A program made the translations under genes and the position numbers. Source: CBDDCQ01 sp965226285 (lineage in GTDB: Bacteria > Bacteroidota > Bacteroidia > Flavobacteriales > Ichthyobacteriaceae). Taken from it: a DNA stretch of 64,000 bases. Below are positions 29,103-38,367 of this stretch, piece after piece. Position 1 is the first letter of the stretch. Every line of letters begins with the position of its first letter. Location: contig CBDDCQ010000006.1 in assembly GCA_965226285.1 (NCBI GenBank), forward strand, positions 806,001 through 870,000. Reading direction: 5' to 3'. Below the pieces are notes generated by a model that searched no databases, had not been told where the DNA came from, and saw only the letters and a list, made by a program, of their open reading frames with translations.

Positions 29103-29220
29103 TGTCGTATCCCTTTGACACATTTAAGCCTGCTTTTATTAACCCATTAGTCAATCCACCTATTCCACAAAATAGATCAATAACTTCTATATCTTCCTTT
29201 TTTATTTGAATCCCAGGCAT
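29080..29220 (-). pseudogene. 5' stub of a DNA cytosine-5 methyltransferase gene
   Basis: A 46-codon frame starts at ATG 29220 and encodes the beginning of a C5 methyltransferase: VIDLFCGIGGLTNGL (motif I, binds S-adenosylmethionine) and KAGLNVSKGYDND (motif II). It then runs into the fic sequence and stops, so the catalytic PC motif and everything after it are missing. The fic start codon lies inside the stub. Replacement of the methyltransferase body by fic is the simplest reading. Confidence 0.8.
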
Positions 29221-29266
29221 ATTTAATTGTATATCTGCTAAATTAATATTTTTATTTTATATCTGG

Positions 29267-31849
29267 CTATATTTCCTTTTGCAACCACTCCTTATCCTCC
29301 AACCTAATATTTTTACCTTCACTTACCAATAATTTATATTTAAATTGGTCTTTAAGATAGGTTTTAAAATATTTTTCTTTCACTTTAAAGTTTTCTGCTA
29401 AATGTTTCCCTTTGGTTTCTAAAAATATGGTTTCGCCATTGTTTTTTAATATCAAAAAGTCTGGCGTATAGTTTCTTAGTCTGCCGTCTTTATCTCTATA
29501 TTCAAATATTAAATCTGTTTTGTCTCTGTCTGTAATGCCTCCTACAAACAAAAAATCTTTGATGTTTTCTTTTTTTTCTTGTATTTGTTCTATTGCCCAT
29601 TCAAACAAAGATACTTCTAAATTAGAATCAAACTTATAAGGATTGTAATGAAAACTTAAATCGTTTATGTTTTTATAATTGGCTTTGTTTTTTAGTAAAT
29701 CTAATTTGTCTTTATGCACTAAAATAGTGGTTGTATAAACTTTTGTGCCTTTTTTAGTGATTTGCTCCTCAAAACCTTCTTTTTTGATAATGGTAAGCCA
29801 CTCTTCTATTTCTTCTTCTTCTGCGGTGTAATTATCTATCTGCTTTTCAAGCTGGGTTTTAATCGCTGTAAATTCGGCTTTGGATAATTTTCCATTGGGA
29901 AAATGCTTTTGTAACTTTTTAAGCATTACAAAAATATCAATCGCATAGAGCGATGCAATTTCATTAGCCACTTCAAACAAAGAAAGTTTTTGAGTGTTTT
30001 GCTTTTTTATAGCCAAAATTTCTTTTTCAGTTAGCGATAAAATGCTTTTTGTATTTACGATTTTTGAAAAGTCGTATTTAATGAGTGTTGCTTTTTCTTG
30101 CTCTTTAATTACTGGTTTTTCAATATTTATATTTTTGATGGTTGCTTCTTTTTGAATGTATTTTTTTACTTTGCGAGTGATTTTTATCTTTGGTAAGCGG
30201 TCGTATTTGATGAGTTTTATGGTCTGTTCTTCCCATTTATTTTCAGCTTTTAAATCTAAATGATGTAGCTCCTCCCCATAATTTTCTTGTAGCTGCCGGT
30301 CTAAAATTTTAGTGTTCCTATCCGATAGATAAATACGCGCCGAAGTATGGTTCTTTGGCAGTTGTCTAAGGCATCTGGTAGCCGCTTGCAAAACAAAATT
30401 ATTACTATTGCCTAAATCCCTTGCCAAACAACAAGCAAAAAGAGACGGACAATTCCAACCCTCTTTGCCCATTCCTACTAATAGAAAAATTCTATAGGGT
30501 AAAGTTGGGTCGTTTATTCTATTGATAAAAATATCTTTGTCCTTTTCATTGGATTTAGCATTTATTTCAAAAATAGCATTTGGGGATAGCCCATATTCTC
30601 CTATTTTTTGGGTTATAAAAGGTTTTATTTTTTTAACATCTTCAACTTTTGGAAAGTAAATCGCTATTTTGGATGGGTAGCCTCCTTCAATTTTTACATC
30701 CTTATAAGTTGTAAAAAAATCATCTACTACATTACCAATAAATTCTTTCCCATCTACCTGTGAGTATGAATAAATATTACCTCTTACATCTTTTAAAACA
30801 TTTTGTTCAATACCTTCTAAAAGTCCATACCAAAATACGACATCTTTAAGGATTCGTTTTTTAAAATAAGGTGTTCCCGTGGTATTGACAACTATTTTCA
30901 GGTTTGTATTTTGGGCTAAATAATCAATGGTCTGCCTTACTTTTTTAATGCTTTTATCTAATTGTTGCCCGTAGGTGTTATGTGCTTCATCGGAAAAAAT
31001 ACCCAAATTATCCAAACTCGCTAAAGTTTGCAGTCTTAAATTAACGGTGTTTTCTTTTTCTCCCTGTCTTATTTGCTGGTGTGGGTTAAGCAAATTACGT
31101 TTAACGATTTTAGACAGTATCCTTATTTTTTCTATGTTGGTAATGATGATATTATAGTTGCTGCTATGGACAACAGAAATATTTTTTTCTTTATCGCTTG
31201 TATAAGTAATTTTTAAATTGCTTTCTAAGATATTGGCAAACCTTAAAGGGAGTATTTTTTGAATTGATATAACCGATATTTCTTTAAGTGAACCAATAAT
31301 GGTTTTACCCGGTGCAAACACCAATGCATTTTTTAGAAAACAATCTTTTTTAGTGATAAGCGATAGGGCAAATTCTATAAAAATAATCGTTCCAATCAAA
31401 ATGGTTTTTCCAGCACCCATCACCAACGATAAAATATAACTCGGATATTCCAAAGACAAACTTTCCCTTACATTTTCTAATTTATATTTTTTTACAAACC
31501 CATTATCTGTTTGTATGGTATTAAATAAATTTTCAATGCCGCCATTAGCTAACAATTCTATTAAATCATCTTGTGCTAAATTGATATTTAAAGCCTTTAT
31601 CAAATCCTTAGGCTTTGGAAAATAGGCTTTATACAAATCAATGATATGGCTTGTGTTTTTTACAAACCTTAAATAAAGATAGGTTTCTAAGGCTTCAAAT
31701 TGGGCTGTTCTTAAAAATTTTAAATTGGTTTTATGTTCACCTATAAATTGAAAATTTAGTATCTCTCCTATTTCAAAGTAATTAGATTTGTAATTATTCG
31801 TTCTCCATTTAATTACATCCTCTCTTATTTTTTGATATAAAGTATTCAT
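29267..31849 (-). CDS. res: Type III restriction enzyme, Res subunit
   Basis: Res is the ATP-dependent helicase-nuclease that cuts DNA when Mod finds unmethylated sites. The 860-residue protein has the P-loop LVMGAGKTILIGTII (about residue 140), the DEAH-type box FSDEAHNTYG (about residue 290), motif VI QAATRCLRQLP, and a C-terminal PD-(D/E)xK nuclease site, TPDFLILKNNGETIFLETKGK. All appear intact. It is the first gene of the leftward island operon. The absence of an adjacent mod is explained by the insertion of fic, the AAA gene and the RAYT element between them. Confidence 0.93.
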   Translation of the reverse strand: MNTLYQKIREDVIKWRTNNYKSNYFEIGEILNFQFIGEHKTNLKFLRTAQFEALETYLYLRFVKNTSHIIDLYKAYFPKPKDLIKALNINLAQDDLIELLANGGIENLFNTIQTDNGFVKKYKLENVRESLSLEYPSYILSLVMGAGKTILIGTIIFIEFALSLITKKDCFLKNALVFAPGKTIIGSLKEISVISIQKILPLRFANILESNLKITYTSDKEKNISVVHSSNYNIIITNIEKIRILSKIVKRNLLNPHQQIRQGEKENTVNLRLQTLASLDNLGIFSDEAHNTYGQQLDKSIKKVRQTIDYLAQNTNLKIVVNTTGTPYFKKRILKDVVFWYGLLEGIEQNVLKDVRGNIYSYSQVDGKEFIGNVVDDFFTTYKDVKIEGGYPSKIAIYFPKVEDVKKIKPFITQKIGEYGLSPNAIFEINAKSNEKDKDIFINRINDPTLPYRIFLLVGMGKEGWNCPSLFACCLARDLGNSNNFVLQAATRCLRQLPKNHTSARIYLSDRNTKILDRQLQENYGEELHHLDLKAENKWEEQTIKLIKYDRLPKIKITRKVKKYIQKEATIKNINIEKPVIKEQEKATLIKYDFSKIVNTKSILSLTEKEILAIKKQNTQKLSLFEVANEIASLYAIDIFVMLKKLQKHFPNGKLSKAEFTAIKTQLEKQIDNYTAEEEEIEEWLTIIKKEGFEEQITKKGTKVYTTTILVHKDKLDLLKNKANYKNINDLSFHYNPYKFDSNLEVSLFEWAIEQIQEKKENIKDFLFVGGITDRDKTDLIFEYRDKDGRLRNYTPDFLILKNNGETIFLETKGKHLAENFKVKEKYFKTYLKDQFKYKLLVSEGKNIRLEDKEWLQKEI

Positions 31850-31870
31850 GTATGTTTTTGATTAAAAAGT

Positions 31871-31896
31871 AAATTATGACTATTTAATGGTTTTTT
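31871..31896 (+). repeat. Right 26-bp direct repeat of the island
   Basis: This copy is identical to 22814-22839. It lies 22 bp upstream of the res start codon and carries the end of frr as a non-coding remnant. The next 116 bp lead to the stop of the isoaspartyl peptidase gene and hold nothing else. Confidence 0.8.
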
Positions 31897-32012
31897 AATG
31901 GTAAAAGATATAAAGTTTAACTTGAGTTGGATATTGTTAAGTTTGGGAACATTGCAAAAATTTAAACTGTTTTCAATATGTTTAAGGTCATAAGGAGTAG
32001 ATTTTGAATAGA

Positions 32013-33044
32013 TTATTTATAAATCCCAATGGACAAATCTCCTTTATCATTCATAGAAGCTCTATACATACCAGCTGTATTGAATTTAAATACGATATTA
32101 CCTTTATAATCGATAGCTATAATACCTCCAGACCCACCTAATTTTGTTAGTTTTTTATGAATTACTTCTGTAGCAGCTTCTTCAAGTGATAGTTTTTTAT
32201 ATTCCATTAAGGCAGATATATCATAAGCTACTATAGCGCGTATAAAATACTCTCCCCATCCAGTAGAAGATACACCACAAGTTAAATTATTAGCGTAAGT
32301 ACCTGCTCCTATGATAGGGGAGTCACCTATTCTGTTCCATCGTTTGTTAGTCATACCTCCAGTAGAAGTGCCCGCAGTAATATTGCCTTGTTTGTCTAAG
32401 GCTACACATCCTACAGTTCCAAACTTATTGTCATTTTTTTTGGTGTTGTAAAGAGATGTTTTTCCATTGTGTTTTCTCAATTCTTCCTTTATTCTCTTTA
32501 GTGCTTTAACGCGGCGTTTGGTATGAAAATAATTCGGTTCTACTATTTTTAAACCCTGTTCTTTGGAAAATTGTGAAGCACCACTACCAGATAGGAGAAC
32601 GTGTTTAGAGTGGGTCATTACCTTTCTGGCTGCTGAAATAGGATTTTTAACAGTAGTGACTCCTGCTACAGCTCCAGCATTTAGGTCATTTCCCGTCATA
32701 ATAGAGGCATCTAATTCATTAGTACCAGCACTAGTAAATACGGCTCCTTTTCCTGCATTGAATAAGGGAGAGTCTTCCATTACACGGATGGTTTGTTCTA
32801 CAGCATCTAAACTACTTCCTCCATTTTTAAGTATAGAATACCCCACTTTTATAGCTTTTTCTAAAGTAATTTTATAAGCCTCTTCTTTTTCTGGTGTCAT
32901 ATTTTTTTTCAAGATAGTACCAGCTCCACCATGAATGGCAATAGCGAACTTATTGTTATAGGAGGTTTTAACCTCTCGACTTTCTTTTTTATCTTTACAA
33001 CTTAATAAGAGTGCGATAAGAATAAGGTATATAGTTTTCTTCAT
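32013..33044 (-). CDS. Isoaspartyl peptidase/L-asparaginase, lipoprotein
   Basis: This is an N-terminal nucleophile hydrolase that self-cleaves and then hydrolyses isoaspartyl peptides or asparagine. The 343-residue precursor has a lipoprotein signal (LLLSC, cysteine about residue 16), the IHGGAGT motif and NAGKGAVFT. The autocleavage site is in KFGTVGCVAL, where the threonine becomes the nucleophile, and STGGMTNKRWNRIGDSPIIGAG follows. All are complete. A 47-bp fragment of this gene also sits at the other end of the island. Confidence 0.93.
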   Translation of the reverse strand: MKKTIYLILIALLLSCKDKKESREVKTSYNNKFAIAIHGGAGTILKKNMTPEKEEAYKITLEKAIKVGYSILKNGGSSLDAVEQTIRVMEDSPLFNAGKGAVFTSAGTNELDASIMTGNDLNAGAVAGVTTVKNPISAARKVMTHSKHVLLSGSGASQFSKEQGLKIVEPNYFHTKRRVKALKRIKEELRKHNGKTSLYNTKKNDNKFGTVGCVALDKQGNITAGTSTGGMTNKRWNRIGDSPIIGAGTYANNLTCGVSSTGWGEYFIRAIVAYDISALMEYKKLSLEEAATEVIHKKLTKLGGSGGIIAIDYKGNIVFKFNTAGMYRASMNDKGDLSIGIYK

Positions 33045-33071
33045 TATAGTATGGAATTTATTTTAAGATTA

Positions 33072-33105
33072 CAAATCTAATATTTTTTTGATATCAATAT
33101 TTCAA
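33072..33105 (-). promoter_or_regulatory. Candidate promoter of the isoaspartyl peptidase gene
   Basis: On the minus strand TTG (33103-33105) and TAGATTTG (33072-33079) are 23 bp apart, at the long end of the flavobacterial range. The start codon is 28 bp downstream. Confidence 0.5.
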
Positions 33106-33310
33106 AAAATATATTAAAGTACTGCCAATGAGAACTTTATATGAAGTTTAATTTTTTATTATTTTTGGTGCAACTTTTAAAATTAAAAATATCAAATGGG
33201 CTATACTCAACATTGGAATAATGCCTATAGTAAGATTACTGAGGAATATAATACTACAAAAAAAGTAAAAGGTCAATTATAAATATACAAATATTATAGA
33301 AATAAGTAAA

Positions 33311-34189
33311 ATGAACATAGTAAAATATGCTGCTATAGATATAGGATCTAATGCTATAAGGCTACTTATAAATGATGTAATAGAAGATGGAAAAAAAGTA
33401 ATATTTAAAAAATATTCTCTTACTAGAGTGCCTATTCGTCTAGGTAAGGATGTATTTACATTAGGAAGTATATCGGATGAAAACATTCATAATTTAAAAC
33501 TTACTATGAAGGCATTTGATTATCTAATGCAAGTGCATCGAGTAAAAAAATATAGAATTTGCGCTACTTCTGCTATGAGAGATGCTTCTAATGGAGAGCA
33601 AGTAGTAGATATAATATTAAAGAAAACAGGAATGAAAATAGAGATTATAAATGGATATGAAGAAGCAGATATTATATTTTCTACTGAACTAAGTGAATAT
33701 ATAGACTCTTGTAAGAATTACATCTACATAGATGTAGGAGGAGGCAGTACAGAATTCACTGTATTTTCAAAAGGTAAAAGAATAATTTCTAAGTCCTTTC
33801 AGTTGGGTACACTAAGATTTATAAATGGAGTTATAGATGAGCAAATTTGGCAACAAGTAAAGGAATGGATAAAAGAAAATACACGGGGAGTGGAAGGTAT
33901 TACCTTTATAGGTTCAGGGGGAAATATCAATAAATTATATAAAATGCTAATGGGTAAACAACAAAATAAAGTACTTGACTGGAACGATATGAAAAAATAT
34001 TATACCTACCTTAAATCTATGACTTGTGAGCAACGTATCTTGGAATTAGAACTTCATAAGGATAGGGCAGAGGTAATAGTTCCCGCTACTAAAATCTATA
34101 TTAAAGCAATGAGATGGGCAAAATCTAAAAAAATGATAGTACCTAAAACAGGGCTTCCTGATGGGATTATAAGGAAATTATATGAATAA
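33311..34189 (+). CDS. Ppx/GppA family phosphatase
   Basis: The 292-residue protein is a short exopolyphosphatase/pppGpp phosphatase of the actin-like fold. It shows AAIDIGSNAIRLLI at the N-terminus, CATSAMRDASN, and the phosphate-binding YIDVGGGSTEFTVF. It covers only the two-domain core and lacks the HD-like C-terminal domains of GppA, as is usual in Bacteroidota. It likely degrades polyphosphate or converts pppGpp. The gene overlaps ribD by 8 bp. Confidence 0.92.
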   Translation: MNIVKYAAIDIGSNAIRLLINDVIEDGKKVIFKKYSLTRVPIRLGKDVFTLGSISDENIHNLKLTMKAFDYLMQVHRVKKYRICATSAMRDASNGEQVVDIILKKTGMKIEIINGYEEADIIFSTELSEYIDSCKNYIYIDVGGGSTEFTVFSKGKRIISKSFQLGTLRFINGVIDEQIWQQVKEWIKENTRGVEGITFIGSGGNINKLYKMLMGKQQNKVLDWNDMKKYYTYLKSMTCEQRILELELHKDRAEVIVPATKIYIKAMRWAKSKKMIVPKTGLPDGIIRKLYE

Positions 34190-35243
34190 ACAAATGGATG
34201 AAAAATATATCAATCGTTGTTTACAATTGGCTAAAAAAGGATTGGCAACAGTAGCTCCTAATCCTATGGTGGGTTGTGTGATTGTATATAATAATAAAAT
34301 TATAGGAGAAGGGTGGCATCAAAAGTATGGGGAATCTCACGCAGAGACAAATGCAATTAACTCAGTAAAAGATAAATCACTCTTGAGTAAATCTACCTTA
34401 TATGTGAATTTAGAACCCTGTGCTCATTTTGGTAAAACACCTCCTTGTACAGATATCATTATAAAATGTAAGATACCTAAAGTGGTCATAGGGTGTATAG
34501 ATGTCTTTAGTAGTGTAAATGGAAAAGGCATAAAAAAACTAAGAAGAACAGGTTGTGAAGTTAAAGTAAATGTATTAGAGAAAGAGTGTAAAGAATTAAA
34601 TAAACGATTTTTTGTCTATCATAAATATCAAAGACCTTATATCACCTTAAAATATGCCACATCTCAAGACGGTTTTTTAGATACGGTAAGAATAGTAGAT
34701 GATATGGAACAAGCTAAGGTGAATTGGATAAGCAATGAGTATTCTAGGCAATTGGCACATAAATATAGGAACCAAGAATCTGCTATTTTGGTAGGAACAA
34801 ACACTGTATTAAACGATAATCCTAAATTGAATGTAAGAGACTGGTATGGCAATAATCCTATAAGAGTTATACTCGATAGAGAACTCAAAATACCAACTCA
34901 TTATAAGGTATATAATTCGAGTGTAAAAACCATGTTCTTTACAGCTCATGAAAAAGAAAATAGAGAGAATATCGTTTTTGAAATAGTAGATTTTTCAGAT
35001 GAAAATATACTTGAGTTTATACTGAATAAATTATATCATTATGGCATACAATCTCTTATAGTAGAAGGGGGTGCGAAAGTATTAAATTCTTTTGTATCTA
35101 AAGGTTTGTGGGATTGTGCTAAAGTATTTGTATCACAGATGAAGTTTTATGAAGGACTAAAAGTGCCTCAAATTCATAGCAGTTTTTTAGTAGATAGGAT
35201 ATCTATTGAAAATGATGTTTTATATTATTATAAACATTGTTAG
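34182..35243 (+). CDS. ribD: Bifunctional riboflavin biosynthesis protein RibD
   Basis: RibD carries out deamination and reduction in riboflavin synthesis. The 353-residue protein has the N-terminal deaminase with zinc ligands in ESHAETNAI and NLEPCAHFGKTPPCTDIII, and a C-terminal reductase (about 145-345) with LKYATSQDGFL, LVGTNTVLNDNPKLNVR and LIVEGGAKVLNSF. Both halves look intact. The start could be residue 5 (MDEKYINRC), since the family usually starts close to there. The other rib genes are elsewhere. Confidence 0.93.
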   Translation: MNKQMDEKYINRCLQLAKKGLATVAPNPMVGCVIVYNNKIIGEGWHQKYGESHAETNAINSVKDKSLLSKSTLYVNLEPCAHFGKTPPCTDIIIKCKIPKVVIGCIDVFSSVNGKGIKKLRRTGCEVKVNVLEKECKELNKRFFVYHKYQRPYITLKYATSQDGFLDTVRIVDDMEQAKVNWISNEYSRQLAHKYRNQESAILVGTNTVLNDNPKLNVRDWYGNNPIRVILDRELKIPTHYKVYNSSVKTMFFTAHEKENRENIVFEIVDFSDENILEFILNKLYHYGIQSLIVEGGAKVLNSFVSKGLWDCAKVFVSQMKFYEGLKVPQIHSSFLVDRISIENDVLYYYKHC

Positions 35244-35266
35244 TTAAATATATTTTACTAAATTTG
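35237..35266 (+). promoter_or_regulatory. Consensus promoter after ribD
   Basis: TTG (35237-35239) and TAAATTTG (35259-35266) are spaced by exactly 19 bp, the ideal Bacteroidota arrangement. The -33 element overlaps the end of ribD. The next recognised gene begins 324 bp further on. Confidence 0.65.
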
Positions 35267-35589
35267 CCTGATAAATTGTGCAAAATATATCTCTTACATA
35301 TACATAAAATGGAAGAAAGTTTATTTTGTAAGATTTTTAAAGTTATATAAAAGATTGTGATTGTCACAATATGATTTTAATAGTTATATGGTTGATATAA
35401 AAACTATTGTTTGATTTAGGTCGTAGTCTATCGAATTTGAGGAACAATTTGTGAATTTTGTACTTAAGAAAAAGAATTACAATATGGGTAAAATTTACTA
35501 TAAAAAGTCTGATATCTTGAAAGAGTTTATAATATAATATGCTTATGTTAAAAAACAAAAAATCAATTATATCAATAATATAAAAATTC
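35244..35589 (+). other. 346-bp intergenic region before the TPR lipoprotein gene
   Basis: Apart from the promoter, it holds a perfect 7-bp inverted repeat with a 3-nt spacer (35354-35370, ATTGTGA and TCACAAT) of operator-like appearance. There is also a 13-codon frame at about 35309 that I do not consider a gene. The stretch would be a long leader of the lipoprotein operon or may hold a small RNA. Confidence 0.4.
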
Positions 35590-36939
35590 ATGAAAAACTT
35601 TAAATTTTTTGTTCTTCTTCTTCTATTTTCAGCATGTAACCTTTCTAAAGAATACTACGAAAAAGGGCAAAAGTTAGAGCAAGCAGGTATGCTTGCCGAG
35701 GCAAAAGATTATTATTTTAAATCTCTAAGAGAAGATAAGGATAATATAGACGCCAGAATTGCTCTAAAAAAAGTGGGTTTTAGGATTATCTCTGAAAATA
35801 TGCAAGATATGAAAGATCAGTATAGTAATCAGCAATATAAGGATGCTATAAAGATATATCATAAAACTTTAGATTTTGTAACTAAATCTAAATCTAATGG
35901 GATAGATTTAAGTATAGATGATCGTCATGCTACTTTGTACAAAGATGTTGTACAGAATTATTGCAATGAATTAGTAGGTAAGGCAGATAAGTTTATGGGA
36001 CAAGAAGAATATAGTAAAGCCAGAGAACTATACGCTGAAATACTCCAGTTCAAACCTGATAATAATGAGGTAAGAGAGAAGTTTAATTTTTGTGAGAAAG
36101 AACCTATATACAAAAGGGCAGTTAGCTATTTAGATGAAGAGAAATATAGAAAGGCCTATTATGAATTTGACCAAATAGATGATTATAGAGATGCACGAGA
36201 TTTAAAAAAGTTAGCACAAAAGAAAGCAACCAGGGTTATTGCATTTGTACAAATGGATTATAATTATGATAGAAATGTTTTATATCTAGAAAAATTACAA
36301 AATAAGTTGTTAACTCATAAAGATCCTTTTGTAAAGTTTGTAATATCTGATAAACCTTTGAACTTTAGGAGTACAGAAGAATTATTGCAAGTAGGAGTAG
36401 AGTACAATGCCAATACAATATTCATTTGTAAGATGAATAGATTAAGTATTTCAGGTACTGGTTTGCGTGAAAAGAGCAAAAAAGGTTGGGAGAAGCAAAT
36501 TATAAAATCTGAAGGTAAGTGGATTACTAGATATAAGAAAATATATTATCGTGAATGTAAAAACCAGCGAACTGCAAATTTAGATATAAGTATTACTCTT
36601 ATTTCTACGGAGAATAAACAGATTGTATTTCAAAATAATGTAAATACAGAAGTACGAGATAAAATACACTATTATGAGTATAAAAATCCAAAGGCATTGA
36701 GAACGGGATATTGGGAAGATTTATATAAGGATAGTCCTAGAGATTATATAGATAGAACAAATTCTTTTATAGGGTTACTTTTAAATATAAAAGGTATATC
36801 GGCGGATGATAGGATTATGAAAATGATAAATGCTCGTAAGCACTTGAAAAGTGAACAGGAGTTGATTAAGAAAGTTGTGGAGAATAATGTAAACAAAACT
36901 ATTATAAAAATTATGTCATATTACAATGCTAAAGATTAA
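35590..36939 (+). CDS. TPR-containing lipoprotein
   Basis: The 449-residue protein starts with a lipoprotein signal (LLLFSAC, cysteine about residue 16) and has tetratricopeptide-like helical repeats (about 20-65, 75-115 and 120-190; GKADKFMGQEEYSKARELYAEILQFKPD is the clearest). The C-terminal 250 residues have no recognised domain. It overlaps the following LPP20-type lipoprotein gene by 14 bp. The pair probably acts together in the envelope; the function is unknown. Confidence 0.8.
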   Translation: MKNFKFFVLLLLFSACNLSKEYYEKGQKLEQAGMLAEAKDYYFKSLREDKDNIDARIALKKVGFRIISENMQDMKDQYSNQQYKDAIKIYHKTLDFVTKSKSNGIDLSIDDRHATLYKDVVQNYCNELVGKADKFMGQEEYSKARELYAEILQFKPDNNEVREKFNFCEKEPIYKRAVSYLDEEKYRKAYYEFDQIDDYRDARDLKKLAQKKATRVIAFVQMDYNYDRNVLYLEKLQNKLLTHKDPFVKFVISDKPLNFRSTEELLQVGVEYNANTIFICKMNRLSISGTGLREKSKKGWEKQIIKSEGKWITRYKKIYYRECKNQRTANLDISITLISTENKQIVFQNNVNTEVRDKIHYYEYKNPKALRTGYWEDLYKDSPRDYIDRTNSFIGLLLNIKGISADDRIMKMINARKHLKSEQELIKKVVENNVNKTIIKIMSYYNAKD

Positions 36940-38296
36940 GTTTATTCCTTGTTTTTTTGTTATTATAATCATTTTATCTTGTGGAAGTTCTAAGTCTTTT
37001 AGAGAGCAGTATATCGAAAAGATACAAAATAAAAGAGACCATAGAAAAGTTCCTAGTTGGGTACTTAGAAAACCTACATTAGGAGAGTATTATGTGGGTG
37101 TAGGAATGGTATCTAAAGTAAAATTTCCTTATAACTATACTCAAAAATCAAAGGAAAATGCACTAGCAGACCTCACTAGTGAAATATCAGTAAATGTATC
37201 TAATGAATCTGTACTTAATTCCTTGGATTATGGAAATGGAGTATCAGAGGATTTTTCATCCTTAGTTAAGTCTTCTTCTAAAGCAGAGTTACAAGGATTT
37301 GAATTGGAAGATACTTATGAGAGTGATATAGAATATTGGGTATATTATAAATTGAATAAGGCTAAGTATAAAGGAATACAGCAGGCAAAAAGAGACAAGA
37401 TACTTTCAAAGGCTAAAGATTTGCTAAAAATAGCGGAGGACTATAGAAGTAAATATGATTATCACAATGCACTGGTAAATTATATTAAAACATTAGAAAA
37501 AATTAAAAATTATTGGACGGAATCTCTAGAGATGACTTGGAAAAGAAACAAGATATTTTTAGGAAACTATATTATTAAAAGTATTACAGATATATTTAAA
37601 GATATTCAAATAAAACCTAAGTACACTAATTTTATAGCTACTAGAGGGAGAGAAATATCAAAAGATAAACTAAATATATTTGTAAAAACTTCTCGAGGTA
37701 ACCTACTTAATTTACCTATTATTTATAGATATTCAAGTAAAAGATGGGATAAACGCACTACTACTTCTATAGAGGGAAATCTAAACTTGAGTGTGAGAAA
37801 AATATCTTCTAAAAATACAAAAGAGCTAATAGATGTTTCATTAGATATGGGCTATATTTTAAAAGAGAGTACAAAGGATGTAAGTGTACAAAAGATTATA
37901 GAGCGAATGAATTTGCCAAAGGCTATTATTACTGTAAGTATAGAAAACCCAAGAATATTACTTGAGTGTAAAGATGCTCAAATTGAAAAAAAATTAGTAG
38001 AGGTATTAAATAAAAATAAAATAGAAATTTCTAATGGTGGGGAATATGATTTTAAAATAAAATCTATTATTGGTATTGAGAATTATGAGAAAGGTAATGG
38101 ACTCTTTTATAAATCTAATATTAAAGTAATATTTAAAATATACGATAGTTCAAATCAACTTGTAGCTACCCAAGAGGCGTTAGAGCAAGGTAAATCAGCT
38201 AAAAATAAATTAGATGCACTTAAAGATGCTTATAGACAAATAACTGAATATATTCAATATAGATTAAGAGGTAAGATTAGTGCATTACTTTTTTAA
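36926..38296 (+). CDS. LPP20-type lipoprotein
   Basis: The 456-residue lipoprotein (lipobox IILSC, cysteine about residue 19) has the LPP20 pattern near its start. The pattern comprises the VPSWVLRKP motif, YYVGVGMVS, and a helix with repeated alanines (KENALADLTSEISVNV). These features also occur in LpoB/CsgG-like assembly proteins. A helical repeat pair follows (about 170-195), and the rest is beta-rich. It overlaps the upstream lipoprotein gene by 14 bp, implying coupled translation. Confidence 0.75.
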   Translation: MLKIKFIPCFFVIIIILSCGSSKSFREQYIEKIQNKRDHRKVPSWVLRKPTLGEYYVGVGMVSKVKFPYNYTQKSKENALADLTSEISVNVSNESVLNSLDYGNGVSEDFSSLVKSSSKAELQGFELEDTYESDIEYWVYYKLNKAKYKGIQQAKRDKILSKAKDLLKIAEDYRSKYDYHNALVNYIKTLEKIKNYWTESLEMTWKRNKIFLGNYIIKSITDIFKDIQIKPKYTNFIATRGREISKDKLNIFVKTSRGNLLNLPIIYRYSSKRWDKRTTTSIEGNLNLSVRKISSKNTKELIDVSLDMGYILKESTKDVSVQKIIERMNLPKAIITVSIENPRILLECKDAQIEKKLVEVLNKNKIEISNGGEYDFKIKSIIGIENYEKGNGLFYKSNIKVIFKIYDSSNQLVATQEALEQGKSAKNKLDALKDAYRQITEYIQYRLRGKISALLF

Positions 38297-38367
38297 GTTA
38301 ATGTGTTAAATAAATACATTCGCTAATAGTTTAAACTTTCTATCATTTAAATTACACTTCGTAAATT

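Larger units (their letters stand above)
22814..31896. mobile_element. Defence island inserted at the 3' end of frr
   Basis: About 9 kb lies between two perfect 26-bp direct repeats. Everything in it points left: type III mod and res, an AAA ATPase of the RloC/PrrC type, a Fic protein, a cytosine-methyltransferase stub and a RAYT pseudogene. Outside it are core genes, frr on the left and an isoaspartyl peptidase on the right. No integrase is present, so if it entered by site-specific recombination the recombinase was supplied in trans or lost. Homologous recombination with a related strain is the alternative. Confidence 0.7.

Noticed and set aside
29103..29123. Upstream start (29123) for the Fic protein
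   Set aside because: The extra seven codons belong to the cytosine methyltransferase stub in another frame. The ATG at 29102 fits Fic proteins better.
33196..33282. 28-residue frame beginning MGYTQHWNN
   Set aside because: It is not recognised, has no promoter or conserved context, and is short enough to occur by chance.
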